From JALORV01 sp963702595 (lineage in GTDB: Bacteria > Pseudomonadota > Gammaproteobacteria > Burkholderiales > Burkholderiaceae_F), in assembly GCA_963702595.1 (NCBI GenBank), contig CAVPDC010000001.1, forward strand, positions 1-64,000: a stretch of 64,000 nucleotides of DNA, given 5' to 3'. Position 1 is the stretch's first letter; every line of letters starts with the position of its first letter. The notes under the pieces are model-generated. The model was not told the DNA's origin. It saw only the letters and a list, made by a program, of their open reading frames with translations, and did no database searches. Made by a program: the position numbers and the translations under genes. This document shows, piece by piece, positions 27,942 to 37,096 of the stretch.

Positions 27942-28132
27942 TCGCGCGGCGACGTTCCTTCCGCGGAGCTTTCGTCAGCGCGGTCGGCGTTGGGACCGGG
28001 AATCGCGTAGCGATCGGATGCCCAGGCACCGAGATCGATCAGCTTGCAGCGCTCGGAACAGAATGGACGATGGCGGTTTTCCTCCGACCAGCGCACGGTC
28101 AAGCCGCAACTTGGGCACTTGACCGTGGCCAC
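27935..28132 (-). CDS. yacG: DNA gyrase inhibitor YacG
   Basis: Small zinc protein of 65 residues. Four Cys (6, 9, 25, 29) in VKCPSCGLTVRW and FCSERCKLIDLGAW bind zinc, followed by WASDRYAIPG, the segment expected to contact GyrB. Length and motifs are those of the family. It is the last gene of the minus-strand run pilB-pilC-pilD-coaE-zapD-yacG, an order typical of betaproteobacteria. Confidence 0.93.
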   Translation of the reverse strand: MATVKCPSCGLTVRWSEENRHRPFCSERCKLIDLGAWASDRYAIPGPNADRADESSAEGTSPRDQ

Positions 28133-28138
28133 AGGCGG

Positions 28139-28909
28139 TCAGAATGCGCAGAGGGCGAGCTCGAACGGAATGTCGCGCTCGACCGAACGTGGCTTCAGGT
28201 CCCGGTCCTGGGTCGTGAAACGGATCCACAGCATGTACTTGTTGGCGCTGATCTCCGGGGTCGCGTTCAGCGATCCGTCGACCCGCACCTGCAGCAGGGC
28301 ATAGGTACGGCCCTGCAGCATCTGCTGGAACGAACCCTGGGCGGCCACTTGCCGGCTGCGGTGGGCGGTTTCGCGCAGCAATTTCAGTACGATTCCGAGT
28401 GCCGAATGAAACTGCATCATCGGCTGCACCCAGCTCTGAAGGTCGCGCGTGCGACTGTCGACGTCGCGCGAGAGCCACGCGTGATACGAGGGAAGATCGA
28501 ATTCGCAGGTGCCGCCCGGGATGATGGCCCGGCTGCGTATGCTCATCAGCCACTCGTTGTCGCGTATGTGCTGGCCCGCCTTGCCGGTCGTGACATTCAG
28601 GGCCTGCTGCGCCTGCTCGATCTCTGTCAGCACCGACGCCAGCGCAGCCTCGGAAACCTGGGGATTGTTCCGCAGCCCTTGCAGTGTTTGCCGGTGGCGT
28701 TCGAGTTCCTGCAGCAGATCCGACTTGAGGTCCGCGCGGGACGTGACTTCCAGGATCTCGAACAGCGTCAGCAGCGCCGTGTGGTGGCAATACGAGTGTT
28801 GCTGGCCACAGAAGTAGAGCAGCTTGTCGAACAGATCCTCCAGGCGGAGCAGCGTTCGAATCCGTTCGCTGAACGGATATTCGTAGAGAACCAGACCGTC
28901 GGTCGACAT
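28139..28909 (-). CDS. zapD: Cell division protein ZapD
   Basis: FtsZ-bundling protein, 256 residues (E. coli 247). It begins VLYEYPFSERIRTLLRLEDL; further conserved parts are LTLFEILEVTSRADLKSDLL, GTCEFDLPSYHAWL, and the C-terminal beta domain with NKYMLWIRF. ATG 28909 is chosen because the conserved N-terminus begins there; the frame remains open upstream without conservation. It lies between yacG and coaE as in other proteobacteria. The partner FtsZ is encoded at 16946. Confidence 0.93.
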   Translation of the reverse strand: MSTDGLVLYEYPFSERIRTLLRLEDLFDKLLYFCGQQHSYCHHTALLTLFEILEVTSRADLKSDLLQELERHRQTLQGLRNNPQVSEAALASVLTEIEQAQQALNVTTGKAGQHIRDNEWLMSIRSRAIIPGGTCEFDLPSYHAWLSRDVDSRTRDLQSWVQPMMQFHSALGIVLKLLRETAHRSRQVAAQGSFQQMLQGRTYALLQVRVDGSLNATPEISANKYMLWIRFTTQDRDLKPRSVERDIPFELALCAF

Positions 28910-28940
28910 CGCCGTGTGCTCGGAGGATCGTTCGACGATA

Positions 28941-29573
28941 TCACACGCTGCCGAGCGGAGCGGCCGTGCTGACGAGGTGCATATAGACGGCGTGCAACTG
29001 CGCGGCGCGCCGCTCGACGAGGTCGAACGGCGCTTCGTTGAAGAGTACATCGTCGGCGGCTGCCAGGCGTGCGGCGCGGCTGCTCTGCGCGGCGAGGATG
29101 GCGCGTGCCGTGCTGGCATCGATGCCGGTCCGTTGAAGAACCCGCGCCAGCTGGACCGGCTCGCTGCAGTCGATGACGAGCACGCGGTGCACACGCTGCT
29201 GCAAGTTGCCCGATTCGAGGAGCAGTGGAATGACCAGTACGACATACGGTGCGGTGGAAGCCAGGGTGTCTGCCCTGTGCTCGGTCTCGGCACGAACCAG
29301 AGGGTGGACGATGGCTTCGAGGCGCTTTCGTGCCGCGGGATCACCGAACGCCTGGGCGCGCATCCAGGTGCGATCGAGACCGCCGTCCTTGTCGATCGCC
29401 GCCGGACCGAACTCCCGTCGCAATGCATCGATCGCCGCTCCTCCGAGCGACGTCAGCTCCCGGGCAATGACGTCGGCGTCGACGATAGCTGCGCCGAGGC
29501 TCTGCAACACGGCGGCTACTGAGCTCTTGCCGCTGCCGATGCCGCCGGTCAAACCAATCCGGAGGTGCCCCAT
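28941..29573 (-). CDS. coaE: Dephospho-CoA kinase
   Basis: Last step of coenzyme A synthesis (phosphorylation of dephospho-CoA). 210 residues. P-loop LTGGIGSGKSSVA at residues 8-20, AAIVDADVIAREL, IVHPLVR, and the lid region VIPLLLES; ATTRIBUTES such as RVLQRTGI follow the family. The ATG at 29573 overlaps the pilD stop by one base (TGATG), so the two are translationally coupled. A complete gene of normal length. Confidence 0.95.
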   Translation of the reverse strand: MGHLRIGLTGGIGSGKSSVAAVLQSLGAAIVDADVIARELTSLGGAAIDALRREFGPAAIDKDGGLDRTWMRAQAFGDPAARKRLEAIVHPLVRAETEHRADTLASTAPYVVLVIPLLLESGNLQQRVHRVLVIDCSEPVQLARVLQRTGIDASTARAILAAQSSRAARLAAADDVLFNEAPFDLVERRAAQLHAVYMHLVSTAAPLGSV

Positions 29574-30424
29574 CAGCCGGGCAGCAGCCACTCGGTCGCT
29601 CGATGGCCGAGGAGCAGGACGAGAAAGCCCGCGGTGGCCAGATACGGGCCGAATGGAATCGGGACTTCGCGGCCGCGCCGAGCGAGGACAATCAGCACGA
29701 TGCCCACGACAGCTCCAACGACGGAGGAAGCCAGCAAGATTGGCAGTAGCGCCTTCCAGCCCATCCATGCGCCGAGGGCCGCCAGCAGCTTGAAGTCGCC
29801 GTATCCCATGCCCTCCTTGCCAGTTGCCAGCTTGAATGACCAGTAGATCGTCCAGAGTACGACGTAGCCGGCGATCGCGCCGATGACGGCGTCGCGCAGA
29901 GTTACTCCAGGGAACAGGCCGAACAGGTGCGCGAGCAGGCCCAGCCACAGCAAAGGCAGCGTGAGGTCATCCGGCAACAGCGTCGTGTCCGCATCGATGA
30001 AGACAAGTGCGATCAGCGTCCAGGTCAGGACCAGCGCCGCACCCGCCGCCCATCCGAGTCCAAACTTCCACGCCACCAAGGCGGACAGGAACGCCGTCAG
30101 CGCCTCGACGATCGGATAGCGCGGAGAGATCTTCGCTTTGCACTGCGCGCACTTCCCACCCAGGATCAGCCATGAGAGCACCGGAATGTTGTCTCTGGCG
30201 CGGATCGGTGTTTGGCAGGACGGGCACTGCGAGCGCGGGACGATCAGGTTGTAGCGCCCGGTGTCGGGCGGTGCCGTGCCTTCGAGCTCGGCGCATTGCG
30301 CTCGCCACTCGTTTTCCATCATCCGCGGGAGGCGATGGATGACGACGTTCAGGAACGAACCGATCGCAAGCCCAAGGACCGCCGCGACAACAACGAACTG
30401 CGCATCCGAAAACACGATCGGCAC
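29573..30424 (-). CDS. pilD: Type IV prepilin peptidase / N-methyltransferase
   Basis: Membrane aspartic protease that cleaves and N-methylates type IV prepilins. 283 residues with about eight membrane segments. The N-terminal GSFLNVVIHRLP and the zinc-binding cysteines C67, C70, C92 and C95 (CPSC and CAQC) belong to the methyltransferase domain. The catalytic acids are in FIDADTTLLPD (144-146) and GMGYGDFKLLAALG (Asp210). It stands with pilC and pilB, the usual core assembly trio. Confidence 0.95.
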   Translation of the reverse strand: MPIVFSDAQFVVVAAVLGLAIGSFLNVVIHRLPRMMENEWRAQCAELEGTAPPDTGRYNLIVPRSQCPSCQTPIRARDNIPVLSWLILGGKCAQCKAKISPRYPIVEALTAFLSALVAWKFGLGWAAGAALVLTWTLIALVFIDADTTLLPDDLTLPLLWLGLLAHLFGLFPGVTLRDAVIGAIAGYVVLWTIYWSFKLATGKEGMGYGDFKLLAALGAWMGWKALLPILLASSVVGAVVGIVLIVLARRGREVPIPFGPYLATAGFLVLLLGHRATEWLLPG

Positions 30425-30451
30425 TGGGCCGCTCCGGCGGCCGTAGAGCGA

Positions 30452-31687
30452 CTAGACGACCTGGCCGAGTTTGAAAATCGGCATGTACATTGCGATGACA
30501 ATGCCGCCGATGACTGTGCCCAAGACCACCATGATTAGCGGCTCCATCAGACTTGCCAATGCATCCACGGTTTCGTCGACTTCGCGCTCGTAGTAGTCGG
30601 CCACCTTGGACAACATCGAATCGAGCGAGCCCGACTCTTCGCCAATCTGCGTCATTTGCACTGCCATATTCGGAAACACGCCTGTGTTCTGCATGGCCTG
30701 TGCCAGGCTCGTGCCGACATTGACCTCGGTCTGCACGGACTTGGTTGCTTCCTTATAGACATAGTTGCCGGATGCGGGGCCGACAGAGTCGAGCGCCTCG
30801 ACCAGCGGTACGCCGGCGGCAAAGGTTGTCGCCAACGTGCGGCTCCAGCGCGCGATCGAAGCCTTCTGAAGCATCTCGCCAAGAACCGGTAACTTAAGCA
30901 GGCTGCGGTCGACGAGCGCCTGGACCTTCGTCGATCGCTTCCACGCCTGCACCAAAAAATAGATGCCGCCAAACAGCAGTCCAAAGACGACGTACCAGTA
31001 CTTCACGAAGAAATCCGACATCGCAATGACGATCAGTGTTGGTGCCGGCAGGTCAGCGCCGAAACTGCTGAACACGTTCTTGAACGACGGAATCACGAAA
31101 ATCATGATGATCGCGGTGACTAGGATTGCCACCAAGATGATCGAGACCGGATAGAAAAGGGCCTTCTTGATCTTTCCCTTCAGCGCGATCGTCTTTTCCT
31201 GGTACATCGCCAGCCGGTCCAGCAGCGTTTCCAGGATACCGGCCTGCTCGCCAGCGGCAACCAGATTGCAGAACAGCGCGTCGAAGTAGATCGGATACTT
31301 GCGGAACGCCTGGTTCAGGCTGGTACCTGTTTCGATGTCCATCCGGATGTCGTTCATCAGCCGCGCCATCGAGGGGTTAGCGTGACCGCGACCGACGATG
31401 TCAAAAGACTGCATCAACGGCACGCCGGCCTTTAGCATCGTCGACAGCTGCCGCGTGAAAAGCGCCAGGTCCTTTTGCGTGATCTTGCGTCCGCGCGAGA
31501 ACGACTGCTTCTTGATCTTGCTGACCATGACGCCGCGGCGCCGCAGCGATGCGGCGACGACGGACTCTCCTCCAGCGCGCATCTCGCCTTTGACCACGCG
31601 CCCGTTCTTGTCGCGACCTTCCCACTGGAAGACCGATTCCTTGACCTCGACGCGAGGTTTGGCTTTCGCAATTGCTCCGGTGGCCAT
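30452..31687 (-). CDS. pilC: Type IV pilus inner-membrane platform protein PilC
   Basis: Platform protein of the pilus machine, 411 residues. Two T2SSF domains: the first around FTRQLSTMLKAGVPLMQSFD, the second around WSRTLATTFAAGVPLVEALD, each followed by conserved ETGTSL and NVGTSLAQAM motifs. Three membrane segments are visible, the last at the end (PLIMVVLGTVIGGIVIAMY). ATG 31687 is 24 bases after the pilB stop, so both are likely one transcript. Confidence 0.96.
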   Translation of the reverse strand: MATGAIAKAKPRVEVKESVFQWEGRDKNGRVVKGEMRAGGESVVAASLRRRGVMVSKIKKQSFSRGRKITQKDLALFTRQLSTMLKAGVPLMQSFDIVGRGHANPSMARLMNDIRMDIETGTSLNQAFRKYPIYFDALFCNLVAAGEQAGILETLLDRLAMYQEKTIALKGKIKKALFYPVSIILVAILVTAIIMIFVIPSFKNVFSSFGADLPAPTLIVIAMSDFFVKYWYVVFGLLFGGIYFLVQAWKRSTKVQALVDRSLLKLPVLGEMLQKASIARWSRTLATTFAAGVPLVEALDSVGPASGNYVYKEATKSVQTEVNVGTSLAQAMQNTGVFPNMAVQMTQIGEESGSLDSMLSKVADYYEREVDETVDALASLMEPLIMVVLGTVIGGIVIAMYMPIFKLGQVV

Positions 31688-31710
31688 CTTTCAGTCGCTC
31701 CCGCCTTGCA

Positions 31711-33456
31711 TCATTCGTTGGTGCACCCGAGCACCTCGTCGATCGACGTGATGCCGGCCTTGACCTTCAGCAGCCCGGACTGGCGCAGATCGCGCACTCC
31801 GTTCTTGACTGACTCTCGAGAAATCTCGAGCGCCGTGGCGCTCTTCAGGATCATGTCCTGCATCGTCTCGGTGATCGGCATCACCTGATAGATACCGAGG
31901 CGCCCTTTGTAGCCGCTGCCCTTGCACTTCTCGCAACCGACTGCCTTGTACGGAATCCAGTCGCCTTTCAGGTCCTCGCCGCGGAACCCGGCGCTGACGA
32001 GCGCATCCTTGGGGACCTCGACCGGCTGCTTGCAGGCGCACAGCTTTCGGGCGAGGCGCTGTGCCGTGATCAGGATGACGCTCGACGCCACGTTGAAGGG
32101 CGCCACACCCATGTTCTGCAATCGCACCAGGGTAGCCGCCGCATCGTTGGTGTGGAGGGTGGACAGCACCATGTGGCCGGTCTGCGCCGCCTTGATCGCA
32201 ATGTCGGCGGTTTCAAGGTCGCGGATCTCACCGACCATGATGACATCCGGATCCTGGCGCAGGAACGCACGCAGCGCGTTCGCAAACGTGAGGCCGGCTT
32301 TTTCGTTGACATTGACCTGATTGATCCCGGCGAGCTGAATTTCCGCGGGATCCTCCGCCGTCGAGATATTGATGCCCGGTTGGTTCAGGATGTTCAGGCA
32401 CGAGTAGAGGGACACGGTCTTGCCGGATCCCGTCGGCCCTGTCACCAGCACCATTCCGTAGGGTCGCTGCACGGCGCTCAGCAAGGCTTCCTTCTGGTCG
32501 GGCTCATAGCCCAGGGCATCGATGCCCAGCTTCGCCTGCGACGGATCGAGAATCCGCATCACGATCTTTTCGCCGAACATCGTCGGCAGGGTGCTGACGC
32601 GAAAGTCGATGGCACGCTGTCCCGAAAGTGCGAGTTTCATGCGGCCGTCCTGCGGCACGCGTTTCTCCGAGATGTCGAGCTTGGAAACCACCTTGATGCG
32701 CGCCGATAGCCGCTCGCGGATCGCCAGCGGTGGCTGCGCAACCTCGCGCAGGATCCCGTCGACGCGGAAGCGGACTCGATAGAACTTCTCGTACGGCTCG
32801 AAGTGCAGGTCCGATGCGCCTTCGCCGATGGCGTCCAGCAGGAGCTTCTGCAGAAAGCGGACAACGGGAGCGTCGTCGATTTCCAGTTGCGCGGCATCGT
32901 CGCCAGCGGCCTGGTCCGGGGATTCGCCCAGCAGATCGTCGAAGCTGACGTCGTCGCCGCCGGCCATCTCCTCGAGCTTCTGTCCGACCGATTGCGACTG
33001 GGCTTCGACCAGCTTCAGCAGTTTGTCGTGCTCGACGACAATGACATCGAGGGCCAGCTGGGTCTGGAACTTGACCTGATCGAGCGCCGCGAAGTTGGTC
33101 GGATCCGACACCGCGATCGCGAGTCGATTGCCGCGTTTGCGCAGGGCAAGCACCCGCGAACCTGCGACCAGCTTCCGGTCGATGATGTCGCGCGGCAGTT
33201 GCTCCAGATCGAACGCAGCGATGTCCAGCATTGGATGGCCGAAGGTCTCGGCGGCGAACCTGGCGACCGAACTTGCGCTCAGGCCAGTGACGTCGGCCGA
33301 GTTGGTCAGTTCATCGATGAACTGCGTGTTCGACTGCGCGGCCTTGCGGGCGAAGTTTTCCGCCCGGTCAGGCCTCAGCTTTCCTTGCTGGACGAGGGCA
33401 CGCGCGAGACCGGTGAGGGCCCCTGCGGCGGCAGGACCTTGAGTAACGGCGGACAT
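31711..33456 (-). CDS. pilB: Type IV pilus extension ATPase PilB
   Basis: Hexameric ATPase driving pilus extension, 581 residues. The N-terminal MshEN-type domain covers about 1-170. Walker A is GPTGSGKTVSLYS at 340-352. The Asp box TAEDPAEIQLAGINQVNVNE, Walker B MVGEIRDLETA and His box TGHMVLSTLHTND follow. A zinc site is formed by CACKQP and CEKCKGSGYKGRLG. All motifs are intact. It heads the pilB-pilC-pilD-coaE-zapD-yacG run. The 141 bases upstream (33457-33597) probably hold its promoter; a TATAAC-like box is near 33495. Confidence 0.96.
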   Translation of the reverse strand: MSAVTQGPAAAGALTGLARALVQQGKLRPDRAENFARKAAQSNTQFIDELTNSADVTGLSASSVARFAAETFGHPMLDIAAFDLEQLPRDIIDRKLVAGSRVLALRKRGNRLAIAVSDPTNFAALDQVKFQTQLALDVIVVEHDKLLKLVEAQSQSVGQKLEEMAGGDDVSFDDLLGESPDQAAGDDAAQLEIDDAPVVRFLQKLLLDAIGEGASDLHFEPYEKFYRVRFRVDGILREVAQPPLAIRERLSARIKVVSKLDISEKRVPQDGRMKLALSGQRAIDFRVSTLPTMFGEKIVMRILDPSQAKLGIDALGYEPDQKEALLSAVQRPYGMVLVTGPTGSGKTVSLYSCLNILNQPGINISTAEDPAEIQLAGINQVNVNEKAGLTFANALRAFLRQDPDVIMVGEIRDLETADIAIKAAQTGHMVLSTLHTNDAAATLVRLQNMGVAPFNVASSVILITAQRLARKLCACKQPVEVPKDALVSAGFRGEDLKGDWIPYKAVGCEKCKGSGYKGRLGIYQVMPITETMQDMILKSATALEISRESVKNGVRDLRQSGLLKVKAGITSIDEVLGCTNE

Positions 33457-33597
33457 GGGGTGCTGCGGTCCCTGAAGGGTCGAACGAGACCCAAGTTATA
33501 GCGGGCGGGCACTTCTCACGAAGCAAAAAGATACTGCCGATAAGGCCCGGATTTGTAAAGCTTAACTCCCGCAAACAAGGCAAGCCGAACGAGCGTT

Positions 33598-34893
33598 TCA
33601 GTGCGCTGCTGACGCGCTCCGGGCCGCGCCAATTCGCGCCACTCGTGCGCTCCGTACCGCGTGTTCGTCGACATGGAGTACCTCAACCAGCACGTCGTCG
33701 AAGCGCACGCAGCACGGCGCATCGGGAATTTCCTCCAGCCGCTCAATCATCAGGCCGTTCAGCGTCCTTGGCCCATCGAGCGGCAGCTCCAGCGAGAGCC
33801 GGCGATTCAGGTCGCGCAACGTAATGCTGCCATCGACAATGGCGGTCCCGTCGGAACTCCAGTGAAGTTGGCCTGCCGAGGCGGCTGTGCGTGTCGCGAC
33901 TTCACCGACGATTTCCTCGATGATGTCTTCGAGCGTCACCAGGCCCTGAACCTCGCCGTACTCATCGACGACCAGTCCAATGCGCTGTCGGGTGTCCTGA
34001 AAGTGCTGAAGCTGCTGGAACAGGGGAGTGCCACTTGGAACGAAGTAAGGGGGGGAGAGCGTTGCGCGCAACGCGTCGAGCGAGAACTCATTGCTCGCCA
34101 GCGATGGCAGCAACCTCCGCACCAAGAGCACCCCGGCCGTTCGACTGATGTCGCCATCGTAGGCAGGGAGCTTGTTGTGGTAGCAGGTCCGCAGCTGGGC
34201 CAAGACTTCTTCGCGCGACTGCTGCAGGTCAATGCCCTCGATCCGCGCTCGCGGAATCATTACGTCGTCGACCGACAACTCCTCCAGTTCAAAGAGATTC
34301 AGCAGAATGCTGCGATGCTTGCCGGGAATGAAGTTTCCGCCCTCCAGCACCAGCGTCCTCAGCTCTTCGGTGGACAGGCGGTGGCCCGTTCCCTCGCGAC
34401 TGCCGGGTGGAATTCGCAAGAGCAGGAGCACCGCCTGGACAAACAGGTTGACGAACCAAACCACCGGCCTGAACAAGACCAGGAGGGGCGCCAGCACGTA
34501 GCTCGTCGGCATCGCGATCTTTTCCGGGAACGTCGCACCAATGATCTTTGGTGTGATCTCGGCAAAGACAAGAATCAGAAACGTAATCGCCGCCGTGGCT
34601 GCGAGCAGCGCCCAGTCGTTGTCACCAACGAGGCGAATCGTCATGGCGGTGACCACTGCCGTCGCCGCGGCATTGACCAGGTTGTTGCCCAGCAGGATCG
34701 TGCCGAGCAGCTTGTCCGTATGGTCGAGCAGCGACTGGACGCGGCGAGCGGAGCGCTGGCCCTCGCGCACCAGGTGGCGCAGCCGCAGACGATTCAGCGC
34801 CATGAGCGCTGTTTCGGAAATCGAGAAGAAAGCCGAGACCAGGAGCAGGACGACGAGCCCGGCCAGCGTGATCCAAAGGGGCAACTCGTCCAC
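33598..34893 (-). CDS. CNNM/CorC-type membrane protein with CBS domains
   Basis: 431 residues. The DUF21/CNNM membrane domain covers about 1-145, with LAGLVVLLLVSAFFSISETA and the conserved LVFAEITPKIIGATFPEKIA. A tandem CBS pair follows at about 200-330 (VDDVMIPRARIEGIDLQQS, then RIGLVVDEYGEVQGLVTLED), then a CorC/HlyC C-terminal domain (DGSITLRDLNRRLSLELPL). Such proteins are linked to magnesium or cobalt efflux; some were misnamed hemolysins. Neighbour of tRNA-Pro and ispB. Confidence 0.9.
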   Translation of the reverse strand: MDELPLWITLAGLVVLLLVSAFFSISETALMALNRLRLRHLVREGQRSARRVQSLLDHTDKLLGTILLGNNLVNAAATAVVTAMTIRLVGDNDWALLAATAAITFLILVFAEITPKIIGATFPEKIAMPTSYVLAPLLVLFRPVVWFVNLFVQAVLLLLRIPPGSREGTGHRLSTEELRTLVLEGGNFIPGKHRSILLNLFELEELSVDDVMIPRARIEGIDLQQSREEVLAQLRTCYHNKLPAYDGDISRTAGVLLVRRLLPSLASNEFSLDALRATLSPPYFVPSGTPLFQQLQHFQDTRQRIGLVVDEYGEVQGLVTLEDIIEEIVGEVATRTAASAGQLHWSSDGTAIVDGSITLRDLNRRLSLELPLDGPRTLNGLMIERLEEIPDAPCCVRFDDVLVEVLHVDEHAVRSARVARIGAARSASAAH

Positions 34894-34936
34894 GTGCCGC
34901 AGCCGCGTTACCCGATCAGGAGATGAGGGAGGGAAA

Positions 34937-35013
34937 TGGTCGGGGTGAGAGGATTTGAACCTCCGACTCCTGCGTCCCGAACGCAGTACTCTACCAGGCT
35001 GAGCTACACCCCG
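34937..35013 (-). tRNA. tRNA-Pro (anticodon CGG)
   Basis: 77 bases including an encoded 3' CCA (34937-34939 on the complement). Acceptor stem CGGGGTG pairs with CACCCCG; the anticodon arm is CTGCG / TTCGGGA / CGCAG with anticodon CGG (reads CCG); the T arm is GGAGG / TTCAAAT / CCTCT. The D arm GCTC/GAGT has a G-T pair. It lies between the CNNM gene and ispB, all on the minus strand, a placement usual in betaproteobacteria. Confidence 0.97.
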
Positions 35014-35039
35014 ACGTCAGTACGTGCCGCTCGGAACCG

Positions 35040-36107
35040 CTAACGATCACGACCAATCGCGAAAGCGAGCAAGTGTAACAAAGAATCCCGATGCTCCGAG
35101 GCCGGCAGATCGCGAATGGCCTGCCTTGCTGCGTCGACCTCACGCTCGGCGAGGCGGCCCGAGTACGCGATCGAGCCGTTGTCCGCGACGATACGGGCGA
35201 TCGCTTCGAAGTCACCGTTTCCGTCTCGCACTGCCCGAACGACGAGTTCGCGTTGCTCTGGCGCGGCGCTGCGCAGGACATGGATCAGCGGCAGCGTCAC
35301 CTTGCCTTCGCGCAGATCGTCGCCCAGTCGCTTGCCGATTTCCTCCGTGTGACCGGAATAGTCGAGCATGTCATCCACGATCTGGAACGCACGGCCCAAG
35401 GACGCGCCATAGCTGGCGCATCGCTGCTCGGTCGTGGCGTCGGCCTCGGCGAGCACGGCTGCGATCCGGGCGCCGGCTTCGAACAGTGTCGCGGTCTTGC
35501 GTTCGACAACCTCGAAATACCGTTCCTCGTTGACCGAGGGATCATGGACGCTCAACAACTGCAGGACTTCGCCCTCGGCGATGCGGTTGGTTGCATCGGC
35601 GAGTATCCGCATGACGCGCAGGTTTCCTGCGTCCACCATCATCTGGAACGCTCGGGAGTAGAGAAAGTCGCCGACCAGGACACTGGCGGCATTTCCAAAC
35701 ATGGCATTCGCCGTAGACCTTCCGCGCCGCAGATCCGACTCATCGACGACGTCGTCGTGCAGCAGGGTGGCGGTGTGGATGAACTCGATGACGGCGGCGA
35801 GCAGCACATGGGAGGTGCCTTTGTAGCCGAGCGCCCGCGCGATCAGCAGCACCACGGCTGGACGCAGGCGCTTGCCACCCGCGCCGATGATGTAGTCGGA
35901 GATCGTGTTGACCAAAGTGACATCGGAGTTCAGGCGTTCGCGGATGACGGCGTCTACGGCCTGCATGTCGGCCGAGACCGGGGCCAGCACGGTCCTGAGG
36001 TCCGGAATGGGTCCGCCCGGCCCGATGACCTCAAGTTCGGGACGGGCTGGCGCTGCCTGCGCGATGGGACGCGCGCCGTCTTTCAGTGGCTGGGGAACCC
36101 GACTCAT
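35040..36107 (-). CDS. ispB: Octaprenyl diphosphate synthase
   Basis: Long-chain trans-prenyl transferase that makes the ubiquinone side chain. 355 residues from ATG 36107. The first Asp-rich motif is TATLLHDDVVDESDLRRGR, the second FQIVDDMLDYSGHTEEIGK; GGKRLRPAVVLL and GEVLQLLSVHD are also conserved. An in-frame GTG at 36128 lies 21 bases further up, but a TATAAT box covers it, so ATG 36107 is preferred. Divergent from rplU with a 370-base gap between. Chain length (C40) is inferred from the host group. Confidence 0.93.
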   Translation of the reverse strand: MSRVPQPLKDGARPIAQAAPARPELEVIGPGGPIPDLRTVLAPVSADMQAVDAVIRERLNSDVTLVNTISDYIIGAGGKRLRPAVVLLIARALGYKGTSHVLLAAVIEFIHTATLLHDDVVDESDLRRGRSTANAMFGNAASVLVGDFLYSRAFQMMVDAGNLRVMRILADATNRIAEGEVLQLLSVHDPSVNEERYFEVVERKTATLFEAGARIAAVLAEADATTEQRCASYGASLGRAFQIVDDMLDYSGHTEEIGKRLGDDLREGKVTLPLIHVLRSAAPEQRELVVRAVRDGNGDFEAIARIVADNGSIAYSGRLAEREVDAARQAIRDLPASEHRDSLLHLLAFAIGRDR

Positions 36108-36113
36108 CGAAGC

Positions 36114-36119
36114 ATTATA
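36114..36119 (-). promoter_or_regulatory. Putative -10 box of ispB
   Basis: TATAAT on the minus strand, six bases (GCTTCG) before the ispB ATG. If used, transcription would start at the first base of the start codon, giving a leaderless message. No good -35 is visible at 17-18 bases. Confidence 0.4.
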
Positions 36120-36189
36120 TGAGCGCACTCGGTGACCGCCGGCCGACGGTGCGTTCGCCGGAACGACGGGGACGCTTGGCCTGCGGAGT

Positions 36190-36219
36190 TTGACTGGGTC
36201 GCCACAAAAGTGTGATAAT
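36190..36219 (+). promoter_or_regulatory. Sigma-70 promoter of the rplU-rpmA operon
   Basis: TTGACT at 36190-36195, an 18-base spacer, and GATAAT at 36214-36219 preceded by TGT (extended -10). Transcription would start near 36226, leaving a leader of about 250 bases before rplU. Confidence 0.65.
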
Positions 36220-36476
36220 TCAAAGCTTTCCCGCTGGCGTTGTCTCCGTTTCCGTGTTTCAGGGCTCTCGGAGTCTGGAAATCGGAAAACCCAGCGTGGG
36301 TTCGGTAAAGGCCGACAGCGGCACGAGCCAGATGACGGCTTGGTCGCTATGTTCGCGATGGTCGCGAGTCACCGTGACAGTCGCGCTAACGCTGGCTCGC
36401 ACGAACGCATGAATTGGCAAAGCAGGAACATCAAGAATTTTCGCCTCAGCTCCCGCTGAGCGCAGGAGCGATGATT
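36220..36476 (+). other. Long leader region upstream of rplU
   Basis: No gene. The 250-base leader contains small hairpins such as TCGCGA / TGG / TCGCGA (near 36354-36368) and GTCA / CCG / TGAC just after it. Ribosomal protein operons often have autoregulatory leaders, and L21 leaders are known in Firmicutes; whether this one is regulatory is inference. The SD (CAGGAGC, about 36462-36468) is at the right edge. Confidence 0.4.
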
Positions 36477-36788
36477 ATGTACGCAGTTATTAAAACGGGC
36501 GGCAAGCAGTACAGGGTCGCTGCTGGCGACACGTTGAAAGTGGAGTCGCTGCCGGCGGACGTCGGCTCGCAGGTCAAGCTGTCGGAAGTCCTGGCAGTGG
36601 TCGACGGTGGAGACCTCAAGGCTGGTAACCCCCTGCTTTCGGGCGCAGCGGTCCTGGCGACGGTGCTGTCGCACGGCCGCGGTGACAAGGTCACGATCTT
36701 CAAGATGCAGCGGCGCAAGCATTTCCAGAAGCACGCCGGGCATCGTCAGAACTTCACTGAACTGCGCATCGATACGATCGCGGCTTGA
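36477..36788 (+). CDS. rplU: 50S ribosomal protein L21
   Basis: 103 residues, the standard length. It begins MYAVIKTGGKQYRVAAGD and includes the family signature KMQRRKHFQKHAGHRQ. The start ATG 36477 is chosen over ATG 36471 because of SD spacing (GGAG 9 bases upstream) and the conserved N-terminus. L21 binds 23S rRNA in the large subunit. First gene of the rplU-rpmA unit. Confidence 0.97.
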   Translation: MYAVIKTGGKQYRVAAGDTLKVESLPADVGSQVKLSEVLAVVDGGDLKAGNPLLSGAAVLATVLSHGRGDKVTIFKMQRRKHFQKHAGHRQNFTELRIDTIAA

Positions 36789-36804
36789 CTGGGCAGGAGC
36801 TGAA

Positions 36805-37065
36805 ATGGCACACAAAAAAGCAGGCGGGTCATCCCGCAATGGACGCGACTCGCAGGCCAAACGTCTGGGCGTCAAGGTCTACGGCGGTCAGGGTATCGCG
36901 GCCGGCGCGATCATCGTGCGGCAACGCGGGACCCAGTTTCACGCGGGCGACAACGTAGGCATGGGTCGCGACCACACCCTCTACGCAACCGCCCACGGTA
37001 CGGTCAAATTCGAGGTCAGCGGCGCGCAGAATCGACGCGTCGTGAATGTCGTTCCCGCAGCCTGA
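36805..37065 (+). CDS. rpmA: 50S ribosomal protein L27
   Basis: 86 residues. It begins AHKKAGGSSRNGRDSQAKRL; the N-terminal tail reaches the peptidyl transferase centre. GIAAGAIIVRQRGTQFHAG is the family signature. An SD CAGGAG lies at 36794-36799. It follows rplU by 16 bases and is itself followed by a strong intrinsic terminator at 37097. Confidence 0.98.
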   Translation: MAHKKAGGSSRNGRDSQAKRLGVKVYGGQGIAAGAIIVRQRGTQFHAGDNVGMGRDHTLYATAHGTVKFEVSGAQNRRVVNVVPAA

Positions 37066-37096
37066 GCAGTCGCTCGGCGGCATCCGGTTGAATGAA

